A DNA stretch of 64,000 nucleotides from JACOMS01 sp051252005. Lineage in GTDB: Bacteria; Pseudomonadota; Alphaproteobacteria; Caulobacterales; Maricaulaceae. Shown here in pieces: positions 1-8,016 of the stretch. A program made the translations under genes and the position numbers. The stretch spans positions 124,001 through 188,000 of the forward strand of contig JBPOEZ010000005.1 of NCBI GenBank assembly GCA_051252005.1. Reading direction: 5' to 3'. A model generated the notes under the pieces. The model did no database searches. It had not been told where the DNA came from and saw only the letters and a list, made by a program, of their open reading frames with translations. The first letter of the stretch is position 1. Each line of letters begins with the position of its first letter.

Positions 1-490
1 CTGCGCGAATAGCCGCCGCCTCGAGCGGGCTAGACACCACCCCATCAATACCGGCCTCTATGGCTTGGCGCACACGGCGCATGACAAGCTCGGCGGGTGT
101 GTGATGATAGCCAATTTCATTGAGAGCGTCTTGATCGAGCGAGGTTAAAACCGTCACGCCTAAAATTTTAAGATCGCTTCCGGCTCGCCCCTTCGCGGCG
201 GCTACCATCACATCAGGGCGGGCATGCACGGTAAGAAGATCTGCGCCAATCCCTGCGATAGAGCGCGTGGCTTTTTCGACGGTAGCGTCAATATCGTGAA
301 GCTTGAAATCGAGAAAGACATTCTTCCCCATAGCCGCAAGTTCGCGCCCAAACTCAGACCCGCCAAGCGGCAAGAGCTGCAACCCGATTTTATAGGAGAC
401 AACACTATCGCTAAGCTGCCTGACCATATCGCTCGCCTCGTCAATAGAGGGTAGGTCGAGAGCTACATATAATCTTGGATCGGATGTCAT
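1..490 (-). CDS. pyrF: Orotidine 5'-phosphate decarboxylase, C-terminus cut by window edge
   Basis: Decarboxylates OMP to UMP, the last step of de novo pyrimidine synthesis, in the cytosol. The reverse strand reads from an ATG at 490 and stays open to the window edge, giving 163 codons. The N-terminus has the family's DPRLYVALD start (residues 4-12). The active-site segment DFKLHDI (about 61-67) carries the Asp/Lys/Asp charge relay, and later strands (DLLTVHA, LKILGVTVLTS) fit the TIM barrel. The start follows an AAAGGA ribosome-binding site and lies 2 nt after the stop of the upstream SDR gene, so the two are probably co-transcribed. Roughly the last quarter to third is outside the window. 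Identification is firm. Confidence 0.93.
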   Translation of the reverse strand, partial: MTSDPRLYVALDLPSIDEASDMVRQLSDSVVSYKIGLQLLPLGGSEFGRELAAMGKNVFLDFKLHDIDATVEKATRSIAGIGADLLTVHARPDVMVAAAKGRAGSDLKILGVTVLTSLDQDALNEIGYHHTPAELVMRRVRQAIEAGIDGVVSSPLEAAAIRA

Positions 491-492
491 GA

Positions 493-1299
493 TTATCCTT
501 TGCGGATGCGTTCAGAGTTTTTAGCCATCAGGCTAAGTGCCAGAGATTCGGGCAGTAATTTAGCGGCGGCGGCGATGGTCTTATTGACCCCGCCTGGAAT
601 GAAGACAGCGCGGTTACGCTCGCAGGCTTCGACGGCTTGCAGGGCGCAGTCTTCGGCGCTCATCCACATAAAGTCTGGCAGCTTAGAGACGCTTTCTCGT
701 GTATCATTAACGTCGTGAAACTCGCTGTAGGTAAATCCGGGGCAAAGGGCGCTTACGTGGACACCGCTGCCCTGCATTTCCAGATTAAGGCTTTGCGAGA
801 ATTTAATTAAAAAGCTCTTCACGGCGGCGTATAGCGTATGCCCTTTAGAGCCCGGAATATGTCCGGCAAGACTGGCAACGTTAATGATGCGGCCAAAGCC
901 GCGTTCTTGCATGCCGCCTGAAACGGCATGGGTTAGCTCGCACGGCACCGTCAGCATGAGCTGTAAGAAATTCGCGTGATCTTCCCACGAACTATCCATA
1001 TAGGACCCAGGGTGGCCATAGCCTGCATTATTCACAAGGCCGTTAATCGTGACTTCCCGTTTTTTGATCCGGCGCATCAGGTCCTCTACGGCGCCGCCCT
1101 CAAATAAATCAGCGGGAAATATATGCGAGCGTGTTCCGTAGGCGGCTTTCATCTCTTCGGCCAGAGCGATCATAGGCTCTTCGCGGCGGGCGACTAAGGC
1201 GAGGTTCCAGCCGCGCTGCGCATATTCTCGGGCAATGGCTGCGCCAATACCGGCGGACGCGCCAGTAATAAGACAGGTCGGTTTTTCTGATGTTGTCAT
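493..1299 (-). CDS. Short-chain dehydrogenase/reductase (DltE/COG0300-like)
   Basis: Predicted NAD(P)(H)-dependent oxidoreductase of 268 residues, a normal classical SDR length. The cofactor motif TGASAGIG is at residues 12-19, NNAG at 90-93, and the catalytic triad is Ser143, Tyr157 and Lys161 (YAAVK). Arg38-Arg39 after the second strand suggests an NADP preference, which is inference. The C-terminal extension (VFIPGGVNKTIAAAAKLLP) resembles the membrane-associating tail of 3-ketoacyl/steroid-type SDRs of this subgroup. It stops 2 nt before pyrF and is probably co-transcribed with it, although no functional link is evident. The substrate cannot be told from sequence. Confidence 0.88.
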   Translation of the reverse strand: MTTSEKPTCLITGASAGIGAAIAREYAQRGWNLALVARREEPMIALAEEMKAAYGTRSHIFPADLFEGGAVEDLMRRIKKREVTINGLVNNAGYGHPGSYMDSSWEDHANFLQLMLTVPCELTHAVSGGMQERGFGRIINVASLAGHIPGSKGHTLYAAVKSFLIKFSQSLNLEMQGSGVHVSALCPGFTYSEFHDVNDTRESVSKLPDFMWMSAEDCALQAVEACERNRAVFIPGGVNKTIAAAAKLLPESLALSLMAKNSERIRKG

Positions 1300-1410
1300 G
1301 AAGCCCTCTTTACTCGTTAAGTGGACTTATCTTAGCTACGCGGTAAATTCAAACGACAGATTTCGAAAACTTGATTTTGTGTGAGCCCTATACTGGGATA
1401 TGATTAGCTC

Positions 1411-2205
1411 ATGCATGATACTGTCTCGCCCGATACGCTTCGTTTGGCTATTTTCTTTGGTCTTTTATTCTTGTTTGCCGTGCTTGAAGCTTTGCAGCCC
1501 AGAAAGATTCGTACCCAACCCCGTCATAAACGATGGGTGACAAATATTGGTATGGTCGTCGTTGACAGTTTGGCTGTGCGCTTGCTCGGCCCGCTCATCG
1601 CTATGGCCGCCGCGGGTTATGTTACCGCGAATGGATGGGGCTTGCTCAACATGACAGGACTTCCGGTTTGGGCCGACATGATCATTGCATTGCTTATGCT
1701 GGATTTCGCGATTTATATACAGCATGTGATTTTCCACCGCGTGCCGCTTTTTTGGCGTTTCCATAAAGTCCACCACGCTGACCGCGATATTGATGTGACG
1801 ACGGCGCTACGGTTCCACCCCATAGAGATTGTTATCTCTATGCTCTATAAGGCGTTCATAATTATTCTACTTGGCCCGTCCGTTTTGGCGGTGTTGATAT
1901 TTGAGATTATTCTCAACGGTATGGCAATGTTTAATCATGCCAATTTGCGGTTGCCGCTTGGCCTTGACCGTCTTCTGCGTGCGCTCCTTGTTACGCCAGA
2001 TATGCACCGCGTTCACCATTCGGTCGTAGCAAAAGAGACGCACAGCAATTTCGGCTTTAATTTGGCCATTTGGGACAAGCTTCTTGGAACTTATAGAGCG
2101 CAGCCCAAAGCGGGGCATGACGCGATGATTATAGGATTGCCAAACTACCAAACAGACAAGCCTTCGGGGCTCATTTGGTCTTTGTTTCTGCCGTTTAAAC
2201 GGTAA
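1411..2205 (+). CDS. Fatty acid hydroxylase / sterol desaturase family membrane protein
   Basis: Integral membrane di-iron oxygenase family protein, 264 residues. The eight-histidine-type pattern is visible: HVIFH (105-109), HKVHH (118-122), His136 in RFHPIE, His176 in NHANL, and HRVHHS (199-204). Hydrophobic segments lie around 10-27, 44-70, 86-103 and 143-170. The enzyme would hydroxylate or desaturate a lipid using O2 at the cytoplasmic face of the membrane; the substrate is unknown. Carotenoid, sterol or alkyl-lipid hydroxylation are all possible for this family. It is transcribed alone; lemA follows 48 nt later on the same strand and could be co-transcribed. Confidence 0.88.
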   Translation: MHDTVSPDTLRLAIFFGLLFLFAVLEALQPRKIRTQPRHKRWVTNIGMVVVDSLAVRLLGPLIAMAAAGYVTANGWGLLNMTGLPVWADMIIALLMLDFAIYIQHVIFHRVPLFWRFHKVHHADRDIDVTTALRFHPIEIVISMLYKAFIIILLGPSVLAVLIFEIILNGMAMFNHANLRLPLGLDRLLRALLVTPDMHRVHHSVVAKETHSNFGFNLAIWDKLLGTYRAQPKAGHDAMIIGLPNYQTDKPSGLIWSLFLPFKR

Positions 2206-2253
2206 TTGCGATATCGTGATAAATTTCATAAGGTGACGACAAAAGGAGAGCCT

Positions 2254-2814
2254 ATGTCTGTCATCTGGATTATCTTAGGACTAACCGCCGCTATAGCTAG
2301 CGCCGTTGTTCTGATCTTTAACAGCTTAGTCGCCGCAAAACAGCTCGTCGAAAATGGGTGGTCAGATATTGAGGTGCAGCTTAAGCGCCGAGGCGACCTT
2401 ATTCCGCGCCTCGTGATGACGGTTAAGGCCTACGCGAAACATGAAAAAGACCTGTTTCTCGACATCACGGAAAAACGCAATCAAGCTTTGGCCGCAGGAA
2501 ATGACCCGAAAAAACGCGGCGCTGCGGAAAGCGCCGTCGCTCGCCCTGTTACAAAACTTCTGGCTATCGCAGAAGACTACCCCGACCTGAAAGCTAATCA
2601 AAACTTCCTCGATCTGCAGGATGAATTGTCCGATACGGAGAATACCATAGAAATGGCGCGGCGATTTTATAACGGCGCCGTGCGGGAAAATAACATCAAA
2701 GTGCAGAGCTTTCCAGCTGTGCTGATTGCAGGACTATTCGGATTTGGCGGACGTGATTATTTTCAAGTCGAAACTTCAGAAGCTTCTAACCCTCATATAG
2801 ATTTCGAGTATTAA
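2254..2814 (+). CDS. lemA: LemA family protein
   Basis: 186-residue LemA family protein with one N-terminal membrane helix (about 3-25) followed by a cytosolic or periplasmic helical bundle. The family hallmark run YPDLKANQNFLDLQDELSDT and the following ENTIEMARRFYNGAVRENN are present, as is the late QSFPAVLIAGLFGF segment. An open frame extends upstream to 2206, but the ATG at 2254 has a strong AAAGGAG ribosome-binding site 5 nt before it and begins directly with the signal-anchor, so that start was chosen. One base separates its stop from the DUF2207 gene, a common pairing in bacteria. The molecular role of LemA is not established. Confidence 0.93.
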   Translation: MSVIWIILGLTAAIASAVVLIFNSLVAAKQLVENGWSDIEVQLKRRGDLIPRLVMTVKAYAKHEKDLFLDITEKRNQALAAGNDPKKRGAAESAVARPVTKLLAIAEDYPDLKANQNFLDLQDELSDTENTIEMARRFYNGAVRENNIKVQSFPAVLIAGLFGFGGRDYFQVETSEASNPHIDFEY

Positions 2815-2815
2815 T

Positions 2816-4513
2816 ATGTTTTTTCGGGCGCTTTTCTTTTCTTTTATTATCTTTGCTTTCGCGGGTGTAGCCTCGGCCAAAGAAGCCATTACTGATTTCG
2901 ATGTCACGATAGATGTGGCGCAAAATGGCGATTTTGTTGTGACCGAAAGAATCACGGTCAATGTTGAAGGTATCACCATTAAGCGCGGTATTTTCAGAGA
3001 CTTGCCTCGCTATGCTATGCTGGATGATTATAAACTGCCGCAGCGCTATAAGTTTCTCTATGTGACCCGCAACGGCGAAAATGAAACCTTTGCTGTAGAA
3101 ACAGCAGATAATGCAAAACGCCTACGTATTGGCGACGGGGATGTATTTATTCCGCACGGCCTTCAAACTTACGAAATTAGCTACGCCGTTAAAGATCAGA
3201 TCCGCAGAGACCCGACATTTGATGAGGTCTATTGGAACGTAACAGGAAATTATTGGCGCTATGCCATTGATAAAGCCAGTGTCACCGTGAACATGCCAGA
3301 CGGCGTTCGGATTCAGTCGCATAAGGCTTACACAGGAAAGCTCGGCGCAACGGAATCCGATGCCGTCTATTCAGAGGTTGGTGACGCTTATAAATTTGCG
3401 GCGACCCGCCCATTTGAGCCTAAAGAAGGCCTAACGATTTCTTTGCGGTTTTACAAAGGCGTTATCGCGCCTCAGCCGGAATCGACAAAGCGTTTTATCT
3501 GGTGGGTAAAAAATGGCGCGCTGTCTCTTTTGTCCTTATCGCTGCTTGGAATATTTTGGTTCTATTACCGCGCGTGGAATAAACGCGGCCGGGACCCTGC
3601 AAAGGGGCCTCTCTTTGCGCGCTACGCTCCGCCAAAAAACTATTCTCCGGCGGCGTCCAGCCACATCCATTATAAAGGCATTAGGGGCAATCAAGCCCTA
3701 GTCGCTACTTTGATGGGACTTGCGATAAAAGATTATATCGATCTTGAAACGGATAAAAAGAAGACCAGCATACGGAAGAAGGAGGGGACTAAGCCACTCT
3801 TCGCGGAAGAAAAATACCTGTATGAGAGTTTGTTTAGCGGAACGAAAAAAATCATCACTCTGACAACGGCCCCGAATGCGAGCTTCAATGCGGACAATCA
3901 AAGCTTTCAGAAAAGGCTCGGTGAAGACTTTGGCGAAGCCTATTTCAAGTGGAATGGCTTATATATGCTGATCGGGTTTGTGCTGTCGGCCATTGCGATT
4001 GGGGCTGCAGTGACACAGCTTTATGGTGTGGCCAAGCCCTATTTCTGGGCGGCGCTTGGCGGGCTGGTTTTCCTCAATGTTCTATTTATTTACCTCCTGC
4101 CGGCTCCGACGAATAAGGGGCAAAAAATTATGAGCGAGATTGACGGGTTTCGACTGTATCTAAAAACGGCAGAGAAACAGCGCCTCAATGCGCATGATAT
4201 TGGGAGTCAATCTCTACCAATGATGAGTGTCGATCACTATGAAACTATGCTGCCTTACGCGATTGCTTTGGGCGTTGAAGAGCCTTGGACGAAATATTTC
4301 GAGGCCACGCTTCCAGCCATAGCAAAAGCGTATAATCCGTCATGGGCGGGGATGAGCCAGGGCCACTATAACGGCGTTTCGAACCTCACCAACTCTATGG
4401 TCTCCAATATCAGCTCCGGCGTCTCAAGCGCGGCCCCGCAAAGCTCCGGCTCGTCCAGCGGAGGTGGTTCATCCGGCGGCGGCGGCGGAGGCGGAGGAGG
4501 GGGCGGTTGGTAG
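2816..4513 (+). CDS. DUF2207 membrane protein with glycine-rich tail
   Basis: 565-residue exported membrane protein. It has a signal peptide (about 1-20, ending ASA), then the DUF2207 N-terminal beta domain (AITDFDVTIDVAQNGDFVV, KRGIFRDLPR). A first membrane helix lies near 230-246 (LSLLSLSLLGIFWFYYR), a cytosolic stretch follows, and a helical pair lies around 375-430. The C-terminus is a Ser/Gly low-complexity tail ending in eleven glycines and Trp, a feature often seen in DUF2207 proteins next to lemA. It starts 1 nt after lemA, so the two are almost certainly translationally coupled and may form an envelope complex. Function is unknown; the family identity is confident. Confidence 0.9.
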   Translation: MFFRALFFSFIIFAFAGVASAKEAITDFDVTIDVAQNGDFVVTERITVNVEGITIKRGIFRDLPRYAMLDDYKLPQRYKFLYVTRNGENETFAVETADNAKRLRIGDGDVFIPHGLQTYEISYAVKDQIRRDPTFDEVYWNVTGNYWRYAIDKASVTVNMPDGVRIQSHKAYTGKLGATESDAVYSEVGDAYKFAATRPFEPKEGLTISLRFYKGVIAPQPESTKRFIWWVKNGALSLLSLSLLGIFWFYYRAWNKRGRDPAKGPLFARYAPPKNYSPAASSHIHYKGIRGNQALVATLMGLAIKDYIDLETDKKKTSIRKKEGTKPLFAEEKYLYESLFSGTKKIITLTTAPNASFNADNQSFQKRLGEDFGEAYFKWNGLYMLIGFVLSAIAIGAAVTQLYGVAKPYFWAALGGLVFLNVLFIYLLPAPTNKGQKIMSEIDGFRLYLKTAEKQRLNAHDIGSQSLPMMSVDHYETMLPYAIALGVEEPWTKYFEATLPAIAKAYNPSWAGMSQGHYNGVSNLTNSMVSNISSGVSSAAPQSSGSSSGGGSSGGGGGGGGGGGW

Positions 4514-4520
4514 ACCGCCC
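4501..4520. terminator. Hairpin overlapping the DUF2207 stop codon
   Basis: A perfect 7-bp GC stem, GGGCGGT (4501-4507) and ACCGCCC (4514-4520), encloses a 6-nt loop that contains the TAG stop. It is followed by an AT-rich run (GTTCTAATTAATTT). It sits between two convergent genes, DUF2207 and ntrC, so it could end transcription from the left. The T-run is imperfect, so terminator function is inferred. Confidence 0.45.
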
Positions 4521-4523
4521 GTT

Positions 4524-5846
4524 CTAATTAATTTCAAGCGCCTTAAGTTTAGTCCGTAGTGTATTCCTGTGAATGCCGAGCTTTTCAGCGGCCTTAGCAC
4601 GGTTGCCACCTGTAACACGCAGGGCTTCGACGATGAGCGGTTTTTCAACCCATGATAGGGCGGTTTGGTAGAGCGTTTCGTCGGTTTCTTCTGTGTCGTC
4701 TTGTGGGTGGCGCATGAGGTGACTGCAGGCTTCTTCTAGTAGCGTACTGAGCGTTTGGCTGTCTTCTGCCGTCTTTCCGCTGTCTGCATTACGGGAAAAT
4801 TCCTGTAAAACCATGTCGGCGGTTATCACGTCATCTGAGTAAAGTAGCGCGAGCCTTTGCACCAAATTTTCAAGTTCGCGGACATTCCCTGTCCAGTTAT
4901 GGCGGTACAAAATATCAAGGGCTTCGGTTTCAAAGCGGCGATTATTATTGCGCGATATATTGGCGAGGAAATTTGCGGCCAGTTCATAGGTGTCGCGGTC
5001 GCGTTCAGACAAAGGTGGAATGCGAATTTCTGCAACATTTAATCGAAATAAAAGGTCATCGCGGAAGCTTCCATCTTGCGCGAGCCGCCGTAGGTCTTTG
5101 CGGGTCGCCGATAAAATACGCGGACGAGAATGGACGGGAATACGCTCAATTTCCGTCATAAGCGAGAGCAGGGCCTCCTGCTGTTGAGCGGATAGCGACG
5201 AGACTTCATCGATATAAATGTCGCCGCCATTGACTTTTTGCAGCGTAAGGGAAAGTTGAGTGAAGTCAGAAAGCCGCAGGAACGGCTTCGATTTGCGAGG
5301 GCCGCCATCATGCAGTAGCCGCGCAACTAAATCCTTCCCAGTGCCAACTGCGCCTTCTATGAGAACAGGAAGATCGCCGGAGGCAAACCGGGACACCGCG
5401 CGGTAGACGGGCTGCATGGCTGGACTACGTCCAATCATAGGCAGCTTTGATAGTTCAGAATTAATTTTCGACTTGCGCGGATTGACGCTTTGTCCCGCGC
5501 GGTCAACGGCTTGCGTGACGTCGGCAAGGTCAAACGGTTTGGGTATATATTCAAAAACTTTGTGTTCACCCGCTTTAAGCGCCGTGTTTACCGTATTGTT
5601 CGCGCTGATAATAATAATCGGCATGTTGGGACGTTTAGAAGCCAGCTCCGGTAGGCGTTCAAACACTTCGTGCCCGCCCATCATTACGTCGGTCAGGACA
5701 ATGTCGCCTTGTCCGGCTTCGGCCCATTTAATTAGCGTTTCTGCATTATCCGTGGCGCGTACAGTATGGCCCGCGCGGGATAAAGCTTTGCTAAGCACGA
5801 GACGGACACTGTCATCATCATCGGCGAGGAGCACTTCATATTTCAT
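4524..5846 (-). CDS. ntrC: NtrC-type response regulator lacking the GAFTGA loop
   Basis: Nitrogen-regulation response regulator, 440 residues, slightly short for NtrC. The receiver domain (1-120) has Asp9-Asp12, phospho-acceptor Asp53 and Lys103. The AAA+ domain has Walker A GAVGTGK (165-171), Walker B DIYIDEV (209-215) and the RDDLLFRLNV arginine-finger region. The Fis-type helix-turn-helix is at the C-terminus (GGNRAKAAEKLGIHRNTLRT). Between Walker A and B only about 20 residues follow PFLRL: the ESELFGHEKGAFTGA segment that contacts sigma-54 is missing. Rhodobacter capsulatus NtrC is a known NtrC without GAFTGA that acts with the sigma-70 enzyme. It starts 3 nt after ntrB, in an operon with dusB and ntrB. 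Confidence 0.93.
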   Translation of the reverse strand: MKYEVLLADDDDSVRLVLSKALSRAGHTVRATDNAETLIKWAEAGQGDIVLTDVMMGGHEVFERLPELASKRPNMPIIIISANNTVNTALKAGEHKVFEYIPKPFDLADVTQAVDRAGQSVNPRKSKINSELSKLPMIGRSPAMQPVYRAVSRFASGDLPVLIEGAVGTGKDLVARLLHDGGPRKSKPFLRLSDFTQLSLTLQKVNGGDIYIDEVSSLSAQQQEALLSLMTEIERIPVHSRPRILSATRKDLRRLAQDGSFRDDLLFRLNVAEIRIPPLSERDRDTYELAANFLANISRNNNRRFETEALDILYRHNWTGNVRELENLVQRLALLYSDDVITADMVLQEFSRNADSGKTAEDSQTLSTLLEEACSHLMRHPQDDTEETDETLYQTALSWVEKPLIVEALRVTGGNRAKAAEKLGIHRNTLRTKLKALEIN

Positions 5847-5849
5847 GAT

Positions 5850-6926
5850 TTATCCTTTGAGTGGGGGCGTTTGCTCTGTAGGGAGCAAGATTGAAAAAAC
5901 TGTATGGCCAGGCCGTGAAGAGAGCTCAACAAGGCCGCCGTGAGCGCCTGCAACCTTGGAGACAAGCGCAAGGCCAAGGCCTTGTCCTGCGGGTTTATTG
6001 GTCACGAAAGGCTGAAATAAACGCGAGCGCAGATCATCGGAAATACCGGGTCCGTCATCAATAATACGAATGTCGATAGGTAGAGAACGTACGGAGCCAT
6101 CATCATTATCTCTACGGGTAACGCCGCTTCTAAAGCTGGTCTCAAGCGTTATAGTGCCGCCAGTTGTTCCGTCAGGCCTTGTGCCCTCTAGGGATTCGGC
6201 AGCATTTTTAATGAGGTTCAAAATGGCTTGGAGAAGCGTATCGGCGTCGCCGATCGCAGACGGTAGGGATGTGTCATAGTTCTCGATAAACTGAACCGAA
6301 TTCGGGCTAGCCGACTGCACAATAAGACGGGCTTTGGTTAGCAGCTCATGAATATTGACGGGGCCTACCATTTTGGGGTCATGATCGCCGAGGGATTCCA
6401 TTCGGTCAGCCAGGCGGCGAATGCGGTTAATTTCTGATCGGATCAGGTCAATAAGGGCTTGCCCTTCTTTGGTATTCACATCGTCGATGAGAAGCTGCGC
6501 CGCGCCGTCGATCCCAGCGAGAGGGTTTTTAATTTCGTGGGCGAGCATGCGTCCCATAGCGGAAATGGCGTGGTGGCCAGGCGGTCCTTCGCGCGGGGCG
6601 CGGGTTGAAATTTGACAGGTCAGCCCGATCTTGTCGCCAGCGGGGAACACTGTGAGATGCGCTTTTTCAGCGGCTTTTTCGGAACGTTTTATTATAAAGT
6701 CATAAAGGCTCACGGGGCCAAAATCTTGCCGGCACCGCTCCATAGCGTCATAAACTGCATCAAATTCATTAAACAGATTGGCAAGCGTTTTTGTCTGCAA
6801 ACGCCGAAGGGATCGCCCTGTCCATTCGAGCGCGGCCTGATTGGCCCAGCTAATGGACTGTCCGTCTTCCTCGATAACAAAAAACGGCATCGGCAGATCA
6901 TCGGCATATGTATGTGCGTTCGTCAT
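5850..6926 (-). CDS. ntrB: Nitrogen regulation sensor histidine kinase
   Basis: Cytosolic sensor kinase/phosphatase for NtrC, normally controlled by PII; 358 residues with no membrane helix. An N-terminal PAS-like domain spans about 8-110. The dimerisation/phospho-acceptor H-box is LAHEIKNPLAGI with His130. ATPase boxes follow: N-box NLIKNAAESL, G1 IIDDGPGI, F-box LFQPFVTNK and G2 GQGLGLALV. Its start overlaps the dusB stop by ATGA, and ntrC begins 3 nt after its own stop, so the three genes form one translationally coupled unit in the nifR3-ntrB-ntrC order classic for alphaproteobacteria. Confidence 0.94.
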   Translation of the reverse strand: MTNAHTYADDLPMPFFVIEEDGQSISWANQAALEWTGRSLRRLQTKTLANLFNEFDAVYDAMERCRQDFGPVSLYDFIIKRSEKAAEKAHLTVFPAGDKIGLTCQISTRAPREGPPGHHAISAMGRMLAHEIKNPLAGIDGAAQLLIDDVNTKEGQALIDLIRSEINRIRRLADRMESLGDHDPKMVGPVNIHELLTKARLIVQSASPNSVQFIENYDTSLPSAIGDADTLLQAILNLIKNAAESLEGTRPDGTTGGTITLETSFRSGVTRRDNDDGSVRSLPIDIRIIDDGPGISDDLRSRLFQPFVTNKPAGQGLGLALVSKVAGAHGGLVELSSRPGHTVFSILLPTEQTPPLKG

Positions 6927-7933
6927 GCGGCAAGAGCCTCAGGCGCCGCGCGGTAAAGGCGGCTAAGCATGGCCTCAACTTCGAGCGGATCAACAGAGCG
7001 GCACATATCAGATTTAATCGACGAAAGGTCTTCTTCGCTGTCCAAAGCAGTAGGTGCATTTTCCGCATAGCCCGCCAAATGTTTACGCGCCACGCGGATG
7101 CCTTTTGCTTGGCCGTAAAAACTAAGCATGTCGCGGTAATGACCGAGGGCGACGCCGAGTTTTTGCCCGTCGGTTAAAGATTTCTCTGGCACATTATCGA
7201 CGGCCTGCATAACCTCGTAAAGTTTCCACGGCGCGCCGACAAGACTGCGCCCGAGCATCACGCCGTCGCAGCCTGAAAGCCGCAGAGCTTCAAGGGCGTC
7301 GTTCGGCGTTTCGATATCGCCATTGGCAAAGACGGGAATGCTCACCGCGTCTTTGGTCGCGCGGATCGCTACCCAATCGGCTTGGCCATTGTAAAACTGG
7401 CAGCGCGTGCGGCCATGCACGACAAGCATTTGAATGCCGGCCTCTTCGGCGCGGCGGGCCAGTTCAGGCGCGTTGAGCATATCATCATCCCAGCCAAGCC
7501 GCATCTTTAGGGTGACGGGAACATTGGAGCCTTCGAGCGTGGCGCGGATAATATCCATAGCATGATCGAGATCGCGCATAAGCGCAGAACCGGACAGGCC
7601 CGTTGTGACTTTGCGCGAGGGGCAGCCCATATTAATATCGATGATGGCCGCGCCTGCGGCTTCGGCCAGTTTCGCGCCTGCATACATCCATGAGGCTTCG
7701 CGCCCGACGAGCTGTATGACAAGCGGGTCAATTTCGCCGCCGCCTGCCGCGCGCGCTGTAGCTTCAGGGTCGCCCTTCATCAGAGTTTCGCTAGCCACCA
7801 TTTCAGAGACAACTAAGCCGGGGCGAAATTTTTGCAAAACTCTTCGAAATGGCAAATCGGTCACGCCTGACATGGGCGCGGCTAAAACGCGGGATGCCAA
7901 TCTATGCTTGCCGATATAAAGGTCTGCGGTCAT
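6923..7933 (-). CDS. dusB: tRNA-dihydrouridine synthase (DusB/NifR3)
   Basis: FMN- and NADPH-dependent enzyme that reduces specific tRNA uridines to dihydrouridine; 336 residues. The TIM-barrel N-terminus LAAPMSGVTDLPFR (about 17-30) and the signature INMGCPSRKVTTG with conserved Cys104 are intact, as are GDIETPNDALEAL and GCDGVMLGRSLVGAPW. The open frame runs upstream to 8032, but the added residues (MHYLTFIMQKLL...) are unlike the family, so ATG 7933 is preferred. First gene of the dusB-ntrB-ntrC unit; its stop overlaps the ntrB start by 4 nt. The region 7934-8016 separates it from divergent ispDF and must carry both promoters. Confidence 0.93.
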   Translation of the reverse strand: MTADLYIGKHRLASRVLAAPMSGVTDLPFRRVLQKFRPGLVVSEMVASETLMKGDPEATARAAGGGEIDPLVIQLVGREASWMYAGAKLAEAAGAAIIDINMGCPSRKVTTGLSGSALMRDLDHAMDIIRATLEGSNVPVTLKMRLGWDDDMLNAPELARRAEEAGIQMLVVHGRTRCQFYNGQADWVAIRATKDAVSIPVFANGDIETPNDALEALRLSGCDGVMLGRSLVGAPWKLYEVMQAVDNVPEKSLTDGQKLGVALGHYRDMLSFYGQAKGIRVARKHLAGYAENAPTALDSEEDLSSIKSDMCRSVDPLEVEAMLSRLYRAAPEALAA

Positions 7934-8016
7934 GATGAGCTTTCTAGAGTGAATATGCTGTCTGCACAATATTTCATCATGCTTTGCGCAGTGATATAGG
8001 AGTTTTTGCATAATAA

